DNA of 37,409 nt from a virus. The position numbers and the translations under genes were made by a program. The notes below the pieces were generated by a model, which was not told the origin of the DNA, searched no databases, and saw only the letters and a program-made list of their open reading frames with translations. Location of the stretch: positions 1 to 37,409 of IMG/VR virus record IMGVR_UViG_3300009370_002433; one strand, written 5' to 3'. This document shows positions 22,693 through 30,706 of the stretch, in pieces (position 1 is the first letter of the stretch; the number at the start of each line of letters is the position of its first letter).

Positions 22693-23934
22693 ATGTCTGA
22701 CTGGAATGAATTACACCATAAAGCAACTGTAGTTGATCTTCATACTCATCCTGCTCTTAAGTCAACCATATTCCACAGAAATTTGAGCGCCCCTCCAGGT
22801 AAATTTCTTCAACGATTCTTTAAGGAGAAATTTTGGCCCTTTAGCGGAAGAGTTACTTTTCCAAAAATGCAAGCTGGAGGCATGGATGTGCTTTTATCTA
22901 CAGCATATGTTTTAGAACAAGGTTGGATAGATGACATATCTTTAATTAAATGGTTATTTAAAATAGCGCCAGGTGTTCGTAAAAAATTAGTTGATCCTAC
23001 TTACTTTGATGCCACAAATATTATGCTAGATGAAATGGAAAAACAAATTGATCAATATAACAAAAATGCGAAAAAAGGAATGCGATTAGCTCGACTTGTG
23101 ACCTCTGGTGATAAATTGCAAGAAGGAGTGGATAGTGGCGACATGTGTGTTGTTCATTCCGTAGAAGGCGCACATAGCTTACAAGATACACTTGCCGGAA
23201 AAAAACCAGGCGTTAACGGGTGGCCGGATTCCCCCGAAGTTGAAACAGAAATATTGTCTAATTTAGAACATTTCTTCAATAAAGGGGTTGCTTATCTGAC
23301 TCTGGCACATTTTTATCCTAATCAATGCGCCAATCCGGTATTCCCATACCCAGAATATGGCGCCAAGCATTTGAAGTGGAGAAAAGTATTGGGGGAATGG
23401 GATGAAACCAAGGGATTGACCCCCATTGGAATTAAAGTAGTAGAAAAAATGCTTGATCTTGGAATGTTAATAGATGTTTCCCACTGTACGCTGGCAGCGA
23501 GAAAACAAATATATGACATAGTTGATTCTAACAATTATGAAAATTGCCTTCTTGCCACACACACAGGATGTTTTGAAGTAAATAGAATTACTTATAATAT
23601 TCAAGATTGGGAATTAAAATGGTTTGCTGATCATGGTTGCGTGGTAGGAATAATATTTATGAATTATTGGATATCCGCTGTGGATAGTGGATTGGGTTTA
23701 AAACACATAGAACAAACATTAAATCACATCATAAATATTTGCGGGGCAGAAACACCGGCTCTTGGGACAGATTTTGACGGATTTACTGACCCTCCAGATG
23801 AGATAGTTGACATGTCGGAATTACCCAGATTAACTTGTTATTTAAAGGGTTTAGATTATAGTGATGACATTGTTAAAAAGTTTTTAGGTGGAAATGCCTT
23901 GAGAATTTTGTTAGAAGGTTGGAAAAAGAAATAG
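22693..23934 (+). CDS. Membrane-dipeptidase-family (M19) metallopeptidase
   Basis: A 413-residue zinc dipeptidase of peptidase family M19, which cleaves dipeptides, including some with D-residues. Family signatures appear in order: VVDLHTHP (about residues 13-20), HSVEGAH (about 156-162), LTLAHFYPNQCAN (about 202-214), DVSHCT (about 260), LLATHTGCFEVNR (about 285-297) and LGTDFDG (about 357-363). The first metal site reads H-x-H instead of the usual H-x-D. No signal peptide, so it is probably cytoplasmic. GAGG lies before the ATG, after a long untranslated region. A peptidase gene of this kind is unexpected in a phage and may recycle peptides for amino acids. Confidence 0.88.
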   Translation: MSDWNELHHKATVVDLHTHPALKSTIFHRNLSAPPGKFLQRFFKEKFWPFSGRVTFPKMQAGGMDVLLSTAYVLEQGWIDDISLIKWLFKIAPGVRKKLVDPTYFDATNIMLDEMEKQIDQYNKNAKKGMRLARLVTSGDKLQEGVDSGDMCVVHSVEGAHSLQDTLAGKKPGVNGWPDSPEVETEILSNLEHFFNKGVAYLTLAHFYPNQCANPVFPYPEYGAKHLKWRKVLGEWDETKGLTPIGIKVVEKMLDLGMLIDVSHCTLAARKQIYDIVDSNNYENCLLATHTGCFEVNRITYNIQDWELKWFADHGCVVGIIFMNYWISAVDSGLGLKHIEQTLNHIINICGAETPALGTDFDGFTDPPDEIVDMSELPRLTCYLKGLDYSDDIVKKFLGGNALRILLEGWKKK

Positions 23935-23954
23935 ATAAGTTAAAGGAATAATAT

Positions 23955-24641
23955 ATGTGGCGCTTGGATGCAATTGTAGAACACAACATGACCCCGATTG
24001 AGGCTAAAGCAGTCAAAGTTGGGATTCTTTGGATGAAACTCTCTAAAGAAGTTTTTCCCGAATATAACCACATGAGGGTAAAAAGAGGAGATCCAAGAAA
24101 GTCAACATTGTTTCGCTATTGTTATAAGCTCATTAAAGAAACTAAAGGTCTTTTAGCTGACGATGAGTATAAACTTTATATAAAAGCACAGCTTGATGTA
24201 TTAAAGACAATTACAGATGGTCAAGTTAATGCGATGATAACTCCAAATGTTATTGTTGGAGAAAAAGCATGGAAACGATGGTTGGTTTGGAAAAAAAGAT
24301 ATGATAAGAAAGCATTGGCTTCAAATACTAAAGAAGCAGGCATAAAATCTCATAAAGATTCACATACAATAAATGAATTAGAGAAAACTAAAAAATTCTT
24401 CTTAAGAATATTTGAAAATGACCTTAAAAAAGAAGATATTATTGAAGCAATTGAAAATCGTACAATGACACGATGGCTGATACAGGGGAAAGTAAGTCCG
24501 TATTATGCTGTGTTATCTCCTCTGATGAAGAAATACTTCAAAGACGAATCTAAGGTCAACTTTAACATCCCGTTTTATTCTGGGGGCATTACGGGGCCTG
24601 TAGAGGTAGAATACAGGTCTTTGTTTAGTTGCGAATTTTAA
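23955..24641 (+). CDS. Hypothetical protein, 228 aa
   Basis: A basic, largely helical protein with an AAAGGAATA ribosome site, 20 bp after the dipeptidase gene and probably co-transcribed with it. Notable segments are YNHMRVKRGDPRKSTLFRYC (about residues 37-56) and VGEKAWKRWLVWKKRYDKK (about 99-117). The density of Lys, Arg and Trp suggests nucleic-acid binding. No domain recognised. Confidence 0.7.
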   Translation: MWRLDAIVEHNMTPIEAKAVKVGILWMKLSKEVFPEYNHMRVKRGDPRKSTLFRYCYKLIKETKGLLADDEYKLYIKAQLDVLKTITDGQVNAMITPNVIVGEKAWKRWLVWKKRYDKKALASNTKEAGIKSHKDSHTINELEKTKKFFLRIFENDLKKEDIIEAIENRTMTRWLIQGKVSPYYAVLSPLMKKYFKDESKVNFNIPFYSGGITGPVEVEYRSLFSCEF

Positions 24642-24744
24642 TTTTTATATAATCTATCTTAGGAATTAACATCATTCCTCCGGGGCACCCTGGACAACAT
24701 GTTTTAATGTCGTCTCCAAGAGGCTTCCCACAACAACTCGCCAC
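24625..24744 (-). CDS. Very small Cys-rich protein, 39 aa
   Basis: Reads MASCCGKPLGDDIKTCCPGC then a short basic tail. Two CC pairs and a CPGC suggest a small zinc knuckle. The GTG start shares one base with the TAG stop of the upstream gene (TAGTG), which suggests coupled translation, but no separate ribosome site exists. The end overlaps the convergent gene at 24641 by 17 bp. Small size makes this tentative. Confidence 0.4.
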   Translation of the reverse strand: MASCCGKPLGDDIKTCCPGCPGGMMLIPKIDYIKIKIRN

Positions 24745-25004
24745 TAATTTACTTTTTTTTTTGAAGCGTGCATTTCTTTCATTGCTTTACTTCTTTTTAA
24801 TGACTTTTGTCGATGTCCATTTTTATTGAGAATTTCATATACATGTTGTTTACTGATGCCTAATTTTTGTGCAATTTCCAAAGGCCTCAGCCCATCTTCG
24901 TGCAAACTGAAAATATCGGCAACGAACTTGCCGTGGCTGAGTTTGTTTTTACAAACCCAGCAGGTATCTTCATTTATCATTTCATTTAATTGGAAAAAGT
25001 TCAT
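24744..25004 (-). CDS. Small helix-turn-helix protein with a CxxC
   Basis: An 86-residue protein starting MNFFQLNEMINED, close to the shared N-terminal motif. It then has CWVC, and a helix-turn-helix (about residues 41-63) with RPLEIAQKLGISKQHVYEIL, like resolvase- or Trp-repressor-type DNA readers. The C-terminus is Lys-rich. The ATG at 25004 is preferred over a TTG four codons upstream. It follows the 257-aa gene by 8 bp on the same strand. It could be a regulator; if the N-terminus is a packaging signal, it would enter with the DNA. Confidence 0.65.
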   Translation of the reverse strand: MNFFQLNEMINEDTCWVCKNKLSHGKFVADIFSLHEDGLRPLEIAQKLGISKQHVYEILNKNGHRQKSLKRSKAMKEMHASKKKVN

Positions 25005-25012
25005 TTTAGTTC

Positions 25013-25786
25013 TCAATAATATTTCAAAATTGTTGCCATAGTTTCTATTATTTCGTCATTACTTTGAGTTGAAACAAATTTCATAATGCAATCTGCGGGC
25101 ATGATTTCCCACTTATTAGATGATCCCACTCCTGCTTCAACATTTGTATTAACAACTTTAAGTATTCCAGTGTCTTCTTCAAAAACTATATCAGTTTGAT
25201 TTTGTATCACTTTTTTGTGGTCTGGTGCTTCTACTCCATGGCCTCTAACCGAAAAATGAATTACATAATGGTTGTCTTTTAATTTGTGTATTCCTTCAAA
25301 GATAAATATTGGTCTTGCTGTTGACCTTAGTCGATTTGCCATATCGACAATAAGCTTTTCCATATTCTCCCATTTATCCTTAGGAGTATCTAATTTTTTT
25401 TCATTAATCTTTAATACTTCTGACATAAGTTCGTTGGCAACATAAACTTCAAATCCTCCATATCCTTCTCTGTTTATTTGATATACTTTCTTTGACAGCC
25501 ATTGTGGTGTACCTTGTAGATCATGAGTTAAACGTTCGATAAACACGTTGATTCCGGTGCCTAATCTTATTTTTATAGATCCTTCTCCTTCCCCCCATTG
25601 AACAACATCTACAAATTTCAAAGAAGGAACTTTTTCTCCCAATTTCTGCTCCGACAGAGATTTGCACATAGTTTCAACATTGAATTTATGTGTTGGCGTC
25701 TTTGCTTTAGGTTCTTTTCGTTGAACTTTTGGCTTAGAGTCAAACCCAAATATATCTTTCCATTCCATAAAGTCTTTATATCTCAT
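25013..25786 (-). CDS. Hypothetical protein with shared N-terminal motif, 257 aa
   Basis: Begins MRYKDFMEWKDIFGFD, with Phe/Trp spacing like the capsid-targeting-type N-termini nearby, followed by a basic Pro-rich linker (about residues 17-33). The body is an alpha/beta protein with alternating strands (GSIKIRLGTGINVFIERL, ARPIFIFEGIHKL, HYVIHFSVRGHGVE) and an acidic C-terminal part. No family recognised. No clear ribosome site; a GATAAATA lies only 6 bp before the ATG, too close for a normal leader. Confidence 0.7.
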   Translation of the reverse strand: MRYKDFMEWKDIFGFDSKPKVQRKEPKAKTPTHKFNVETMCKSLSEQKLGEKVPSLKFVDVVQWGEGEGSIKIRLGTGINVFIERLTHDLQGTPQWLSKKVYQINREGYGGFEVYVANELMSEVLKINEKKLDTPKDKWENMEKLIVDMANRLRSTARPIFIFEGIHKLKDNHYVIHFSVRGHGVEAPDHKKVIQNQTDIVFEEDTGILKVVNTNVEAGVGSSNKWEIMPADCIMKFVSTQSNDEIIETMATILKYY

Positions 25787-25820
25787 AACATTATTTATCG
25801 TTTAAATCGTATATATTTTT

Positions 25821-26102
25821 ATGAAATCATTTGAATCTTGGTTAGAAAACAAATTGTGGCTGGAAGATAAAAAGGTGGTAAAAGACACCATTCTTGGATT
25901 ATTGGACTTTTTAGGAGATTCAGAAAAAGACAGACTTAATTTTCATGTGAACAATATTGATACTGATACTAAAAGAAAAATTAAGAATTTAGGTATTTTA
26001 ACCAATATCAAGGATGATGACCCTGTTAAATATAAAGATATTATTGAAATACTTGACAAGGGGAGACAAACGGTATCTGAATTAATAGACAAAATATCAT
26101 GA
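25821..26102 (+). CDS. Small protein with capsid-targeting-like N-terminus, 93 aa
   Basis: Starts MKSFESWLENKLWLEDKK, a clear member of the shared N-terminal pattern. The rest is helical and charged with no motif. No Shine-Dalgarno site; the ATG follows TATATATTTTT directly. The stop overlaps the next ATG (ATGA), so the arginine-type hydrolase downstream is translated from the same message. It diverges from the 257-aa gene. Confidence 0.65.
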   Translation: MKSFESWLENKLWLEDKKVVKDTILGLLDFLGDSEKDRLNFHVNNIDTDTKRKIKNLGILTNIKDDDPVKYKDIIEILDKGRQTVSELIDKIS

Positions 26103-26887
26103 CGGAATTTCTCCTGTGTAAACCAACTTTTTATGGTGTCAAGTATGAGATAAACCCATGGATGGACATTAAAAAGGCACCTAGTTGGGCTAAAGCAAAT
26201 AGTCAATGGAGTAAGTTAAAAACAGTCATTTCTAAATGTAAAGCCAAGATACATTATTTAAATCCTTCTCCCGACCTCCCTGATATGGTATTCACAGCAA
26301 ACGCAGGGATATTAAAGGGTAATACTTTTTTGCCTTCTAATTTTAGGCATAAAGAAAGACAAGGAGAAAAAGATCACTTCAAAAGGTGGTTTAAAAGCGA
26401 AGGGTATCAAGTTTATGAAGTGCACCCAGAGATCAATTGTGAGGGGGCTGGAGATGCTTTATTTGAAGGAAAAACTCTTTTTGCAGGTTATGGCATAAGA
26501 ACCGACAAAGAGGCTTATGGCACGATATGTAAGGCCCTAGAGGTAGATGACTTAATTTTTTGTCAACTAGTTGATGATTACTTTTATCATTTAGACACTT
26601 GTTTTTGCCCTCTAGGTAATGGACATGCAATTGTTTATCCTAAAGCTTTTAGTTCGATTTCTTTAGAAAGAATGTCCAAAGAAATTGAATTGCATGAAGT
26701 TCCTATGAAAGATGCAAAGAAATTCGCTTGTAACGCTGTTGTGATAGATGACAAAGTTATAATTCCATCAGGTTGTGATAAAACTAGAAAGATACTTGAA
26801 GATTTAGGGATGATTGTGTTTGATGTAAATATGGATCAATTTATTCTTGCAGGCGGTGCTTGCAAGTGTCTTACTATTAAAATCTAA
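26099..26887 (+). CDS. Amidinotransferase/arginine-dihydrolase-family enzyme
   Basis: A 262-residue protein of the guanidino-group-modifying superfamily (COG1834 type). Visible are YEINPWMDIKKAP (about residues 18-30), DMVFTANAG (about 61-69), a GAGDAL acidic turn (about 119), YHLDTCFCPLGNGHA with the catalytic-type His (about 161-175), and GGACKC near the end holding the likely nucleophilic Cys. Relatives include dimethylarginine dimethylaminohydrolase, CtlX-like hydrolases and cyanobacterial arginine dihydrolase (ArgZ/AgrE). Choosing among these needs alignment. It is coupled to the 93-aa gene and convergent with a proline dehydrogenase gene (11-bp overlap). Confidence 0.82.
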   Translation: MTEFLLCKPTFYGVKYEINPWMDIKKAPSWAKANSQWSKLKTVISKCKAKIHYLNPSPDLPDMVFTANAGILKGNTFLPSNFRHKERQGEKDHFKRWFKSEGYQVYEVHPEINCEGAGDALFEGKTLFAGYGIRTDKEAYGTICKALEVDDLIFCQLVDDYFYHLDTCFCPLGNGHAIVYPKAFSSISLERMSKEIELHEVPMKDAKKFACNAVVIDDKVIIPSGCDKTRKILEDLGMIVFDVNMDQFILAGGACKCLTIKI

Positions 26888-27698
26888 ATAAGTTTTTTAA
26901 AACTTTTATTGCCAATAATGGATTTTCTTTAAATCTCCTTAATGAATATTCATACCAACTATTGCCAAAAGGAACATAAACTGATGTTTTGTGCTTGTAT
27001 TTGACTTCGTCTATGAATGGGATCACATGTTTTACTCCAAATAAAAATTGATATTCTACATCATGACCAAACCACCTTTTGGCCAATCTTAGATCGTGTG
27101 TGGCCACCGCAACTTGGCAATTGTTTTTTATTAATTCTTTAACTATCCCTGTAAAATTTGTAAGTACATTTGTTCCGCTTAAAGAGAAGTTCCTATTTTC
27201 TTTATATGCTCCTTTGCAGACTCGCACATGTATGTTTTTAAGTCTGCCTGCGTCAGCCAAACTTCTTTTTAAATTGGCCTGTAAAACACAACCAACTGGG
27301 TATTTTTCATTTATTTCTTTAATTAAAACCAGTGTTCTTTCTGTGTATTTTGAATCTTCCATATCCACAGTGAGTTGCTTTTTTTCTTTATCGCACGCAG
27401 CCGCAATCTCAAGCAAGTTATCTCTACACTTCCAATACCCTTTAAGCATTCCAATGTTTGTTAGTTTGACGGATAGAGATGATTTTGTATTCTTTGATAA
27501 GTCTACAACTTCTAAATATTTTTCCAAATTGTCTCTTGCTTCTTTATCTGATTCCCCTAGTAGATCATACACTCCGTAGATGCTTCTCTCATTTAAATGT
27601 TTTACAACGTCCTCTGCATCTTTAAACGAATCTCCTGCGATGTATTGTTCCGCTATTTTTTTAACAAGTTTTTTAGGAACGAGTTTAAGTATGTTCAT
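26877..27698 (-). CDS. Proline dehydrogenase
   Basis: A 273-residue FAD-dependent enzyme that oxidises L-proline to pyrroline-5-carboxylate. The TIM-barrel signatures are in order: SVKLTNIG (about residues 75-82), LTVDMEDSKYTERTL (about 108-122), CVLQANLKRSLADA (about 137-150), VRVCKGAYKE (about 157-166), VAVATHDLRLAKR (about 194-206), EYQFLFGV (about 214) and YSLRRFKENP near the end, where paired Arg residues bind the carboxylate. Length is close to single-domain bacterial enzymes (about 300). The ATG overlaps the upstream stop (ATGA). No pyrroline-5-carboxylate dehydrogenase is seen in the window. Confidence 0.88.
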   Translation of the reverse strand: MNILKLVPKKLVKKIAEQYIAGDSFKDAEDVVKHLNERSIYGVYDLLGESDKEARDNLEKYLEVVDLSKNTKSSLSVKLTNIGMLKGYWKCRDNLLEIAAACDKEKKQLTVDMEDSKYTERTLVLIKEINEKYPVGCVLQANLKRSLADAGRLKNIHVRVCKGAYKENRNFSLSGTNVLTNFTGIVKELIKNNCQVAVATHDLRLAKRWFGHDVEYQFLFGVKHVIPFIDEVKYKHKTSVYVPFGNSWYEYSLRRFKENPLLAIKVLKNLFRF

Positions 27699-28138
27699 AG
27701 ATTTGCTGGGTCGAACGAATTGGGATTTGTTTCTGACCCTCCGAAATAGTGAATGCTTACGGCAATAGTTTCGATGCCGAGATCTTTTGCTGCTCGCATT
27801 CGATGATTTCCTTCATTGATTTTAGTTTCTCCATTATGAAAAACATTCACCTGAATGGGGTTTTTGTAGAGAACTTTAGGATCGTTTTTCAAGACTTCTC
27901 TCCAGTGTTTATATTTTTCTGGTATTACATTTTTATGTTCATCATTTTGACCGGGTAGTCTTTCAACATGTTTGATTGGTATAATGACAGTGTTGTATTT
28001 GGCTGTGATACTTGTTTTGTTATGCTTAAGCCATTGTGGGTCATTTGGGTTATCGGACCAGAATCCTAGTTCATCACGCTTCGCTGCTCTTTCAGGCGTT
28101 ATTTCTTTTTTTCCAAACCATTGTGAAAACGTTTTCAT
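27695..28138 (-). CDS. ParB/Srx-domain protein with capsid-targeting-like N-terminus
   Basis: A 147-residue protein. KINEGNHRMRAAKDLGIETI (about residues 104-123) is the conserved box of the ParB/sulfiredoxin fold (usually D-G-x-H-R), and VIIPIKHVERLPG opens the domain. ParB-like domains can bind or hydrolyse CTP or act as nucleases; which applies here is unknown. The N-terminus MKTFSQWFGKKE matches the shared motif. AGGAAA lies before the ATG. The stop overlaps the proline dehydrogenase start by ATGA. Confidence 0.75.
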   Translation of the reverse strand: MKTFSQWFGKKEITPERAAKRDELGFWSDNPNDPQWLKHNKTSITAKYNTVIIPIKHVERLPGQNDEHKNVIPEKYKHWREVLKNDPKVLYKNPIQVNVFHNGETKINEGNHRMRAAKDLGIETIAVSIHYFGGSETNPNSFDPANL

Positions 28139-28180
28139 GATGATTTCCTATTAAAATTCAACATATCAATATATATCTTT

Positions 28181-28747
28181 ATGGAATTAATAATCGTTAG
28201 ACACGGAGAAAGTGAGTATAACACTGACATTTCCGAGAGTTTAGATAGCAGTCTGACTACTGAAGGTATTTTACAAGTAAAAAAGACAGCCGAGTACTTA
28301 AAAAAAATTGATTTAAGTGAGTTTGAAGGAATAACGTCGCCTTATTTAAGAACTCTTCAGACTGCTAAAATTATTCAGGGGGAAACGGACATTCCGTTTC
28401 GAGTAGACAATGGCCCTGCTGAATTGACAATTTACTATTATGACATTGATTTTTTAGATGTTCCTAAGCGGGACTTTGAGTTTGATTGGCCGTCTGATTG
28501 GGATGGAAGATTTGCTGCCAAAGAAAATTTAGACGACTTTCTTTGTAGAATAGAATCGTTTTTATCTGGCTTAGACAAGAATAAAAAATATTTGATTGTT
28601 TCACACGGATCTCCAGTACATACTATGTCTAATTTAATGCAAGGCATTAAAGAAGTCCCAGAGTGGACAGATTCGATAGCTAATTCTAGTATAACTTGGT
28701 TAGAAAATGATAATTTGAAATGTCTTTCTAAGGTGGTTTATGATTAA
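28181..28747 (+). CDS. Histidine phosphatase (phosphoglycerate-mutase-like)
   Basis: A 188-residue phosphatase of the histidine-phosphatase superfamily. IIVRHGESEYN (about residues 4-14) carries the catalytic His and Arg, SPYLRTLQTAKII (about 58-70) a second Arg, and LIVSHGSPVHTM (about 146-157) the second His. Substrates range from sugar phosphates to phosphoproteins and cannot be told here. Its N-terminus starts directly at the first strand, with no targeting motif. No Shine-Dalgarno site before the ATG. The end overlaps the kinase gene by 8 bp. Confidence 0.88.
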   Translation: MELIIVRHGESEYNTDISESLDSSLTTEGILQVKKTAEYLKKIDLSEFEGITSPYLRTLQTAKIIQGETDIPFRVDNGPAELTIYYYDIDFLDVPKRDFEFDWPSDWDGRFAAKENLDDFLCRIESFLSGLDKNKKYLIVSHGSPVHTMSNLMQGIKEVPEWTDSIANSSITWLENDNLKCLSKVVYD

Positions 28748-29276
28748 TTTTTCAAAATGGATAGAATCTAAAGAATCTAAGATTCTTTACATAATGCGTG
28801 GGGTTTCTGGATCTGGCAAGAGCACGTTGGCCAATAGCCTTGCTGACCCTTCTGGCATTTTCTCTACGGATGATTTTTTTGGGCATGGAGATGAATATAT
28901 TAAGAATTTTAATCCATCTAAACTGGGAAAAGCTCATCAATGGAACCAAGATAGAGTTATTGAAGCCATGTCAAAAGGAATCAATCCTATAGTAGTTGAC
29001 AATACTCACACTCAAGCTTGGGAAGCAAAACCATATGTAAAAGCCGCTCTTAAAAACGGTTATGAAGTCATTATAAAAGAGCCAAATTCTCCTATGTGGA
29101 AAGTGGTTCTAGATACTATAGAAAAGGATGGAGATCTTGATTCGGTGGCTGCGAAACTTTCTAGTTTGAATAAGCATGGTGTTCCAAAAGAGGCAATTGA
29201 AAGAATGCTTCGAAGATATGAGCCGAATATTACTGTGGACAAGATATTAGATTCTAAGTCTCCTTTTGATAAATAA
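28740..29276 (+). CDS. P-loop polynucleotide-kinase-like protein (AAA_33/N4BP2 type)
   Basis: A 178-residue kinase. Walker A is GVSGSGKST (about residues 21-29), followed by a IFSTDDFF segment with acidic residues (about 39-46) and INPIVVDNTHTQAWEAKPY (about 81-99), the pattern of 5'-polynucleotide-kinase-like N4BP2 and T4 Pnk kinase domains. The first 14 residues (MINFSKWIESKESK) precede the first strand and match the shared N-terminal motif. AAGGTGG lies upstream. No phosphatase domain is fused, but a separate histidine phosphatase gene overlaps it. Repair of broken RNA ends is a possible role. Confidence 0.82.
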   Translation: MINFSKWIESKESKILYIMRGVSGSGKSTLANSLADPSGIFSTDDFFGHGDEYIKNFNPSKLGKAHQWNQDRVIEAMSKGINPIVVDNTHTQAWEAKPYVKAALKNGYEVIIKEPNSPMWKVVLDTIEKDGDLDSVAAKLSSLNKHGVPKEAIERMLRRYEPNITVDKILDSKSPFDK

Positions 29277-29281
29277 ACTGA

Positions 29282-30688
29282 TTAAAAATCAATTTTTTCT
29301 TTTGTGGTTACATCATGACCTTCTTTGGTCAAGATTCTTATTCTCTTTCTAGAATGCTCAAGAAGATAATCATTTATATTAAAAATAAAATCATAGTATT
29401 GTAATATCTCTTTATCGTCTGCCGTTCTTAATCCACGACCCATTCTTTGTATTATTTGATGGTCTGCCTGTCCTCCTGCGGCGTTGATTAGGTTGTGTGT
29501 GAAAACATTGATCCCAGAGTTAAAGATGCCTTGCGTTGCTATGGCTATAACATCATCTTTAGATTTTTGAAGTTGTTTGATTACTTCTTTTCTTGTTTCA
29601 ATGTCATCTTTACCTTGCACCCACAATGAATTCGGCAACAAACCTTGCAAAGCATCTCCGTGAGCAAGTCGATCAACCAATATTAAAGTTCTTCCTTTCA
29701 AGCTGGTGGCTAATCGTGAAACAATTTCATGGAAGTGCCACGATTCGGCAATTCCATGAGTGACAGCATCAAGATAAATGTCATAGGGCAGTTGAGGTTC
29801 ATCAATAGGATAAAAAGTTGCTTTAGATGGTGCCAATATGTCTCTATCTTGTAAACTTTTTGTGGTAAGGACGCCAGTTTCAGAGGCTTTGGTTTTTAGT
29901 ACTGGCCCAAAGAATCCTTTGACTGAATATTTTTGAGTTTTATCTTTCCCTCCAAATTTGAATGGTGTGGCACTCAAGGCGATCCGCACGCCAGCAGATT
30001 TAAGCTTTTTATATATTGTCTTTGGTCTTTTGCTCATGTTTTCATGAATTTCATCCACTATAACCACTTGTATTTTTGGGAGCAATTTTTCTATTTTATG
30101 CAACGATTGTACGGTTGCACAGGTGATCATGTTTGGTTCTTTATATTTGTCATATAATCTTCCTACATCTTTAAATCCCCATTTTTTAATTTCTTCATAG
30201 TTTTGAGATACAAGGCTTTTCCTGTTGGCTAATACTAAAGTTGGGGTGTTAGGCGGGATTGCCTTCAAAGTTCCAACCATTATGAATGTTTTGCCTGAAG
30301 ATGTTGGGGAATAAATTATCCCTCTTTTATTTTTTATTATTTGATTTATGAAATCTACTTGGTAATCATGCAAAGTTATATTGTTGCCCAAAAAATCTTC
30401 GTCAATGTTTTTAACTTTAAATTCAATTTCTTCTCGGCAATCTTCTATTTCAAATTCTGATTCTAATATTTTTAATGCGGTTGTTACTTCTGGTAGCAAT
30501 CCGGTAAGAAATTTACCAGACAACTTATTGAAAAATTCAGTATATCCATCCCATAATTTTTGTTTATACAAACGACTGTGGAAATAGTTTTTTTCTCTAA
30601 ACCTTAATGAACTCCAAAGTTTTGTTTTTAGTTCATTATCTTCAGAGATTAACCAAGAATAATCATTTTTTATTTTAAGCAAATTCAT
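29282..30688 (-). CDS. UvsW-like SF2 helicase
   Basis: A 468-residue helicase. The N-terminal 100 residues (ending before LHDYQVDFIN, a Q-motif-like start) fit the small UvsW N-terminal domain. Walker A is SPTSSGKT (about residues 134-141), then VIVDEIHE (DEIH box, about 212), SATPF (about 238) and QRMGRGLRT (motif VI, about 420). In T4, UvsW branch-migrates recombination and origin intermediates. The gene ends 5 bp from the convergent kinase gene. No Shine-Dalgarno site; a TATAAATA overlaps the ATG, too close to serve as its promoter. Confidence 0.88.
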   Translation of the reverse strand: MNLLKIKNDYSWLISEDNELKTKLWSSLRFREKNYFHSRLYKQKLWDGYTEFFNKLSGKFLTGLLPEVTTALKILESEFEIEDCREEIEFKVKNIDEDFLGNNITLHDYQVDFINQIIKNKRGIIYSPTSSGKTFIMVGTLKAIPPNTPTLVLANRKSLVSQNYEEIKKWGFKDVGRLYDKYKEPNMITCATVQSLHKIEKLLPKIQVVIVDEIHENMSKRPKTIYKKLKSAGVRIALSATPFKFGGKDKTQKYSVKGFFGPVLKTKASETGVLTTKSLQDRDILAPSKATFYPIDEPQLPYDIYLDAVTHGIAESWHFHEIVSRLATSLKGRTLILVDRLAHGDALQGLLPNSLWVQGKDDIETRKEVIKQLQKSKDDVIAIATQGIFNSGINVFTHNLINAAGGQADHQIIQRMGRGLRTADDKEILQYYDFIFNINDYLLEHSRKRIRILTKEGHDVTTKEKIDF

Positions 30689-30706
30689 ATTTATATTGTA
30701 TCAAAA

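Noticed and set aside
27079-27579. Plus-strand frame of 166 codons
   Set aside because: It is antisense to proline dehydrogenase, whose family motifs run through this whole stretch.
30688-30695. TATAAATA on the minus strand at the UvsW-like gene
   Set aside because: It overlaps the ATG, so a transcript starting from it would lack the start codon.
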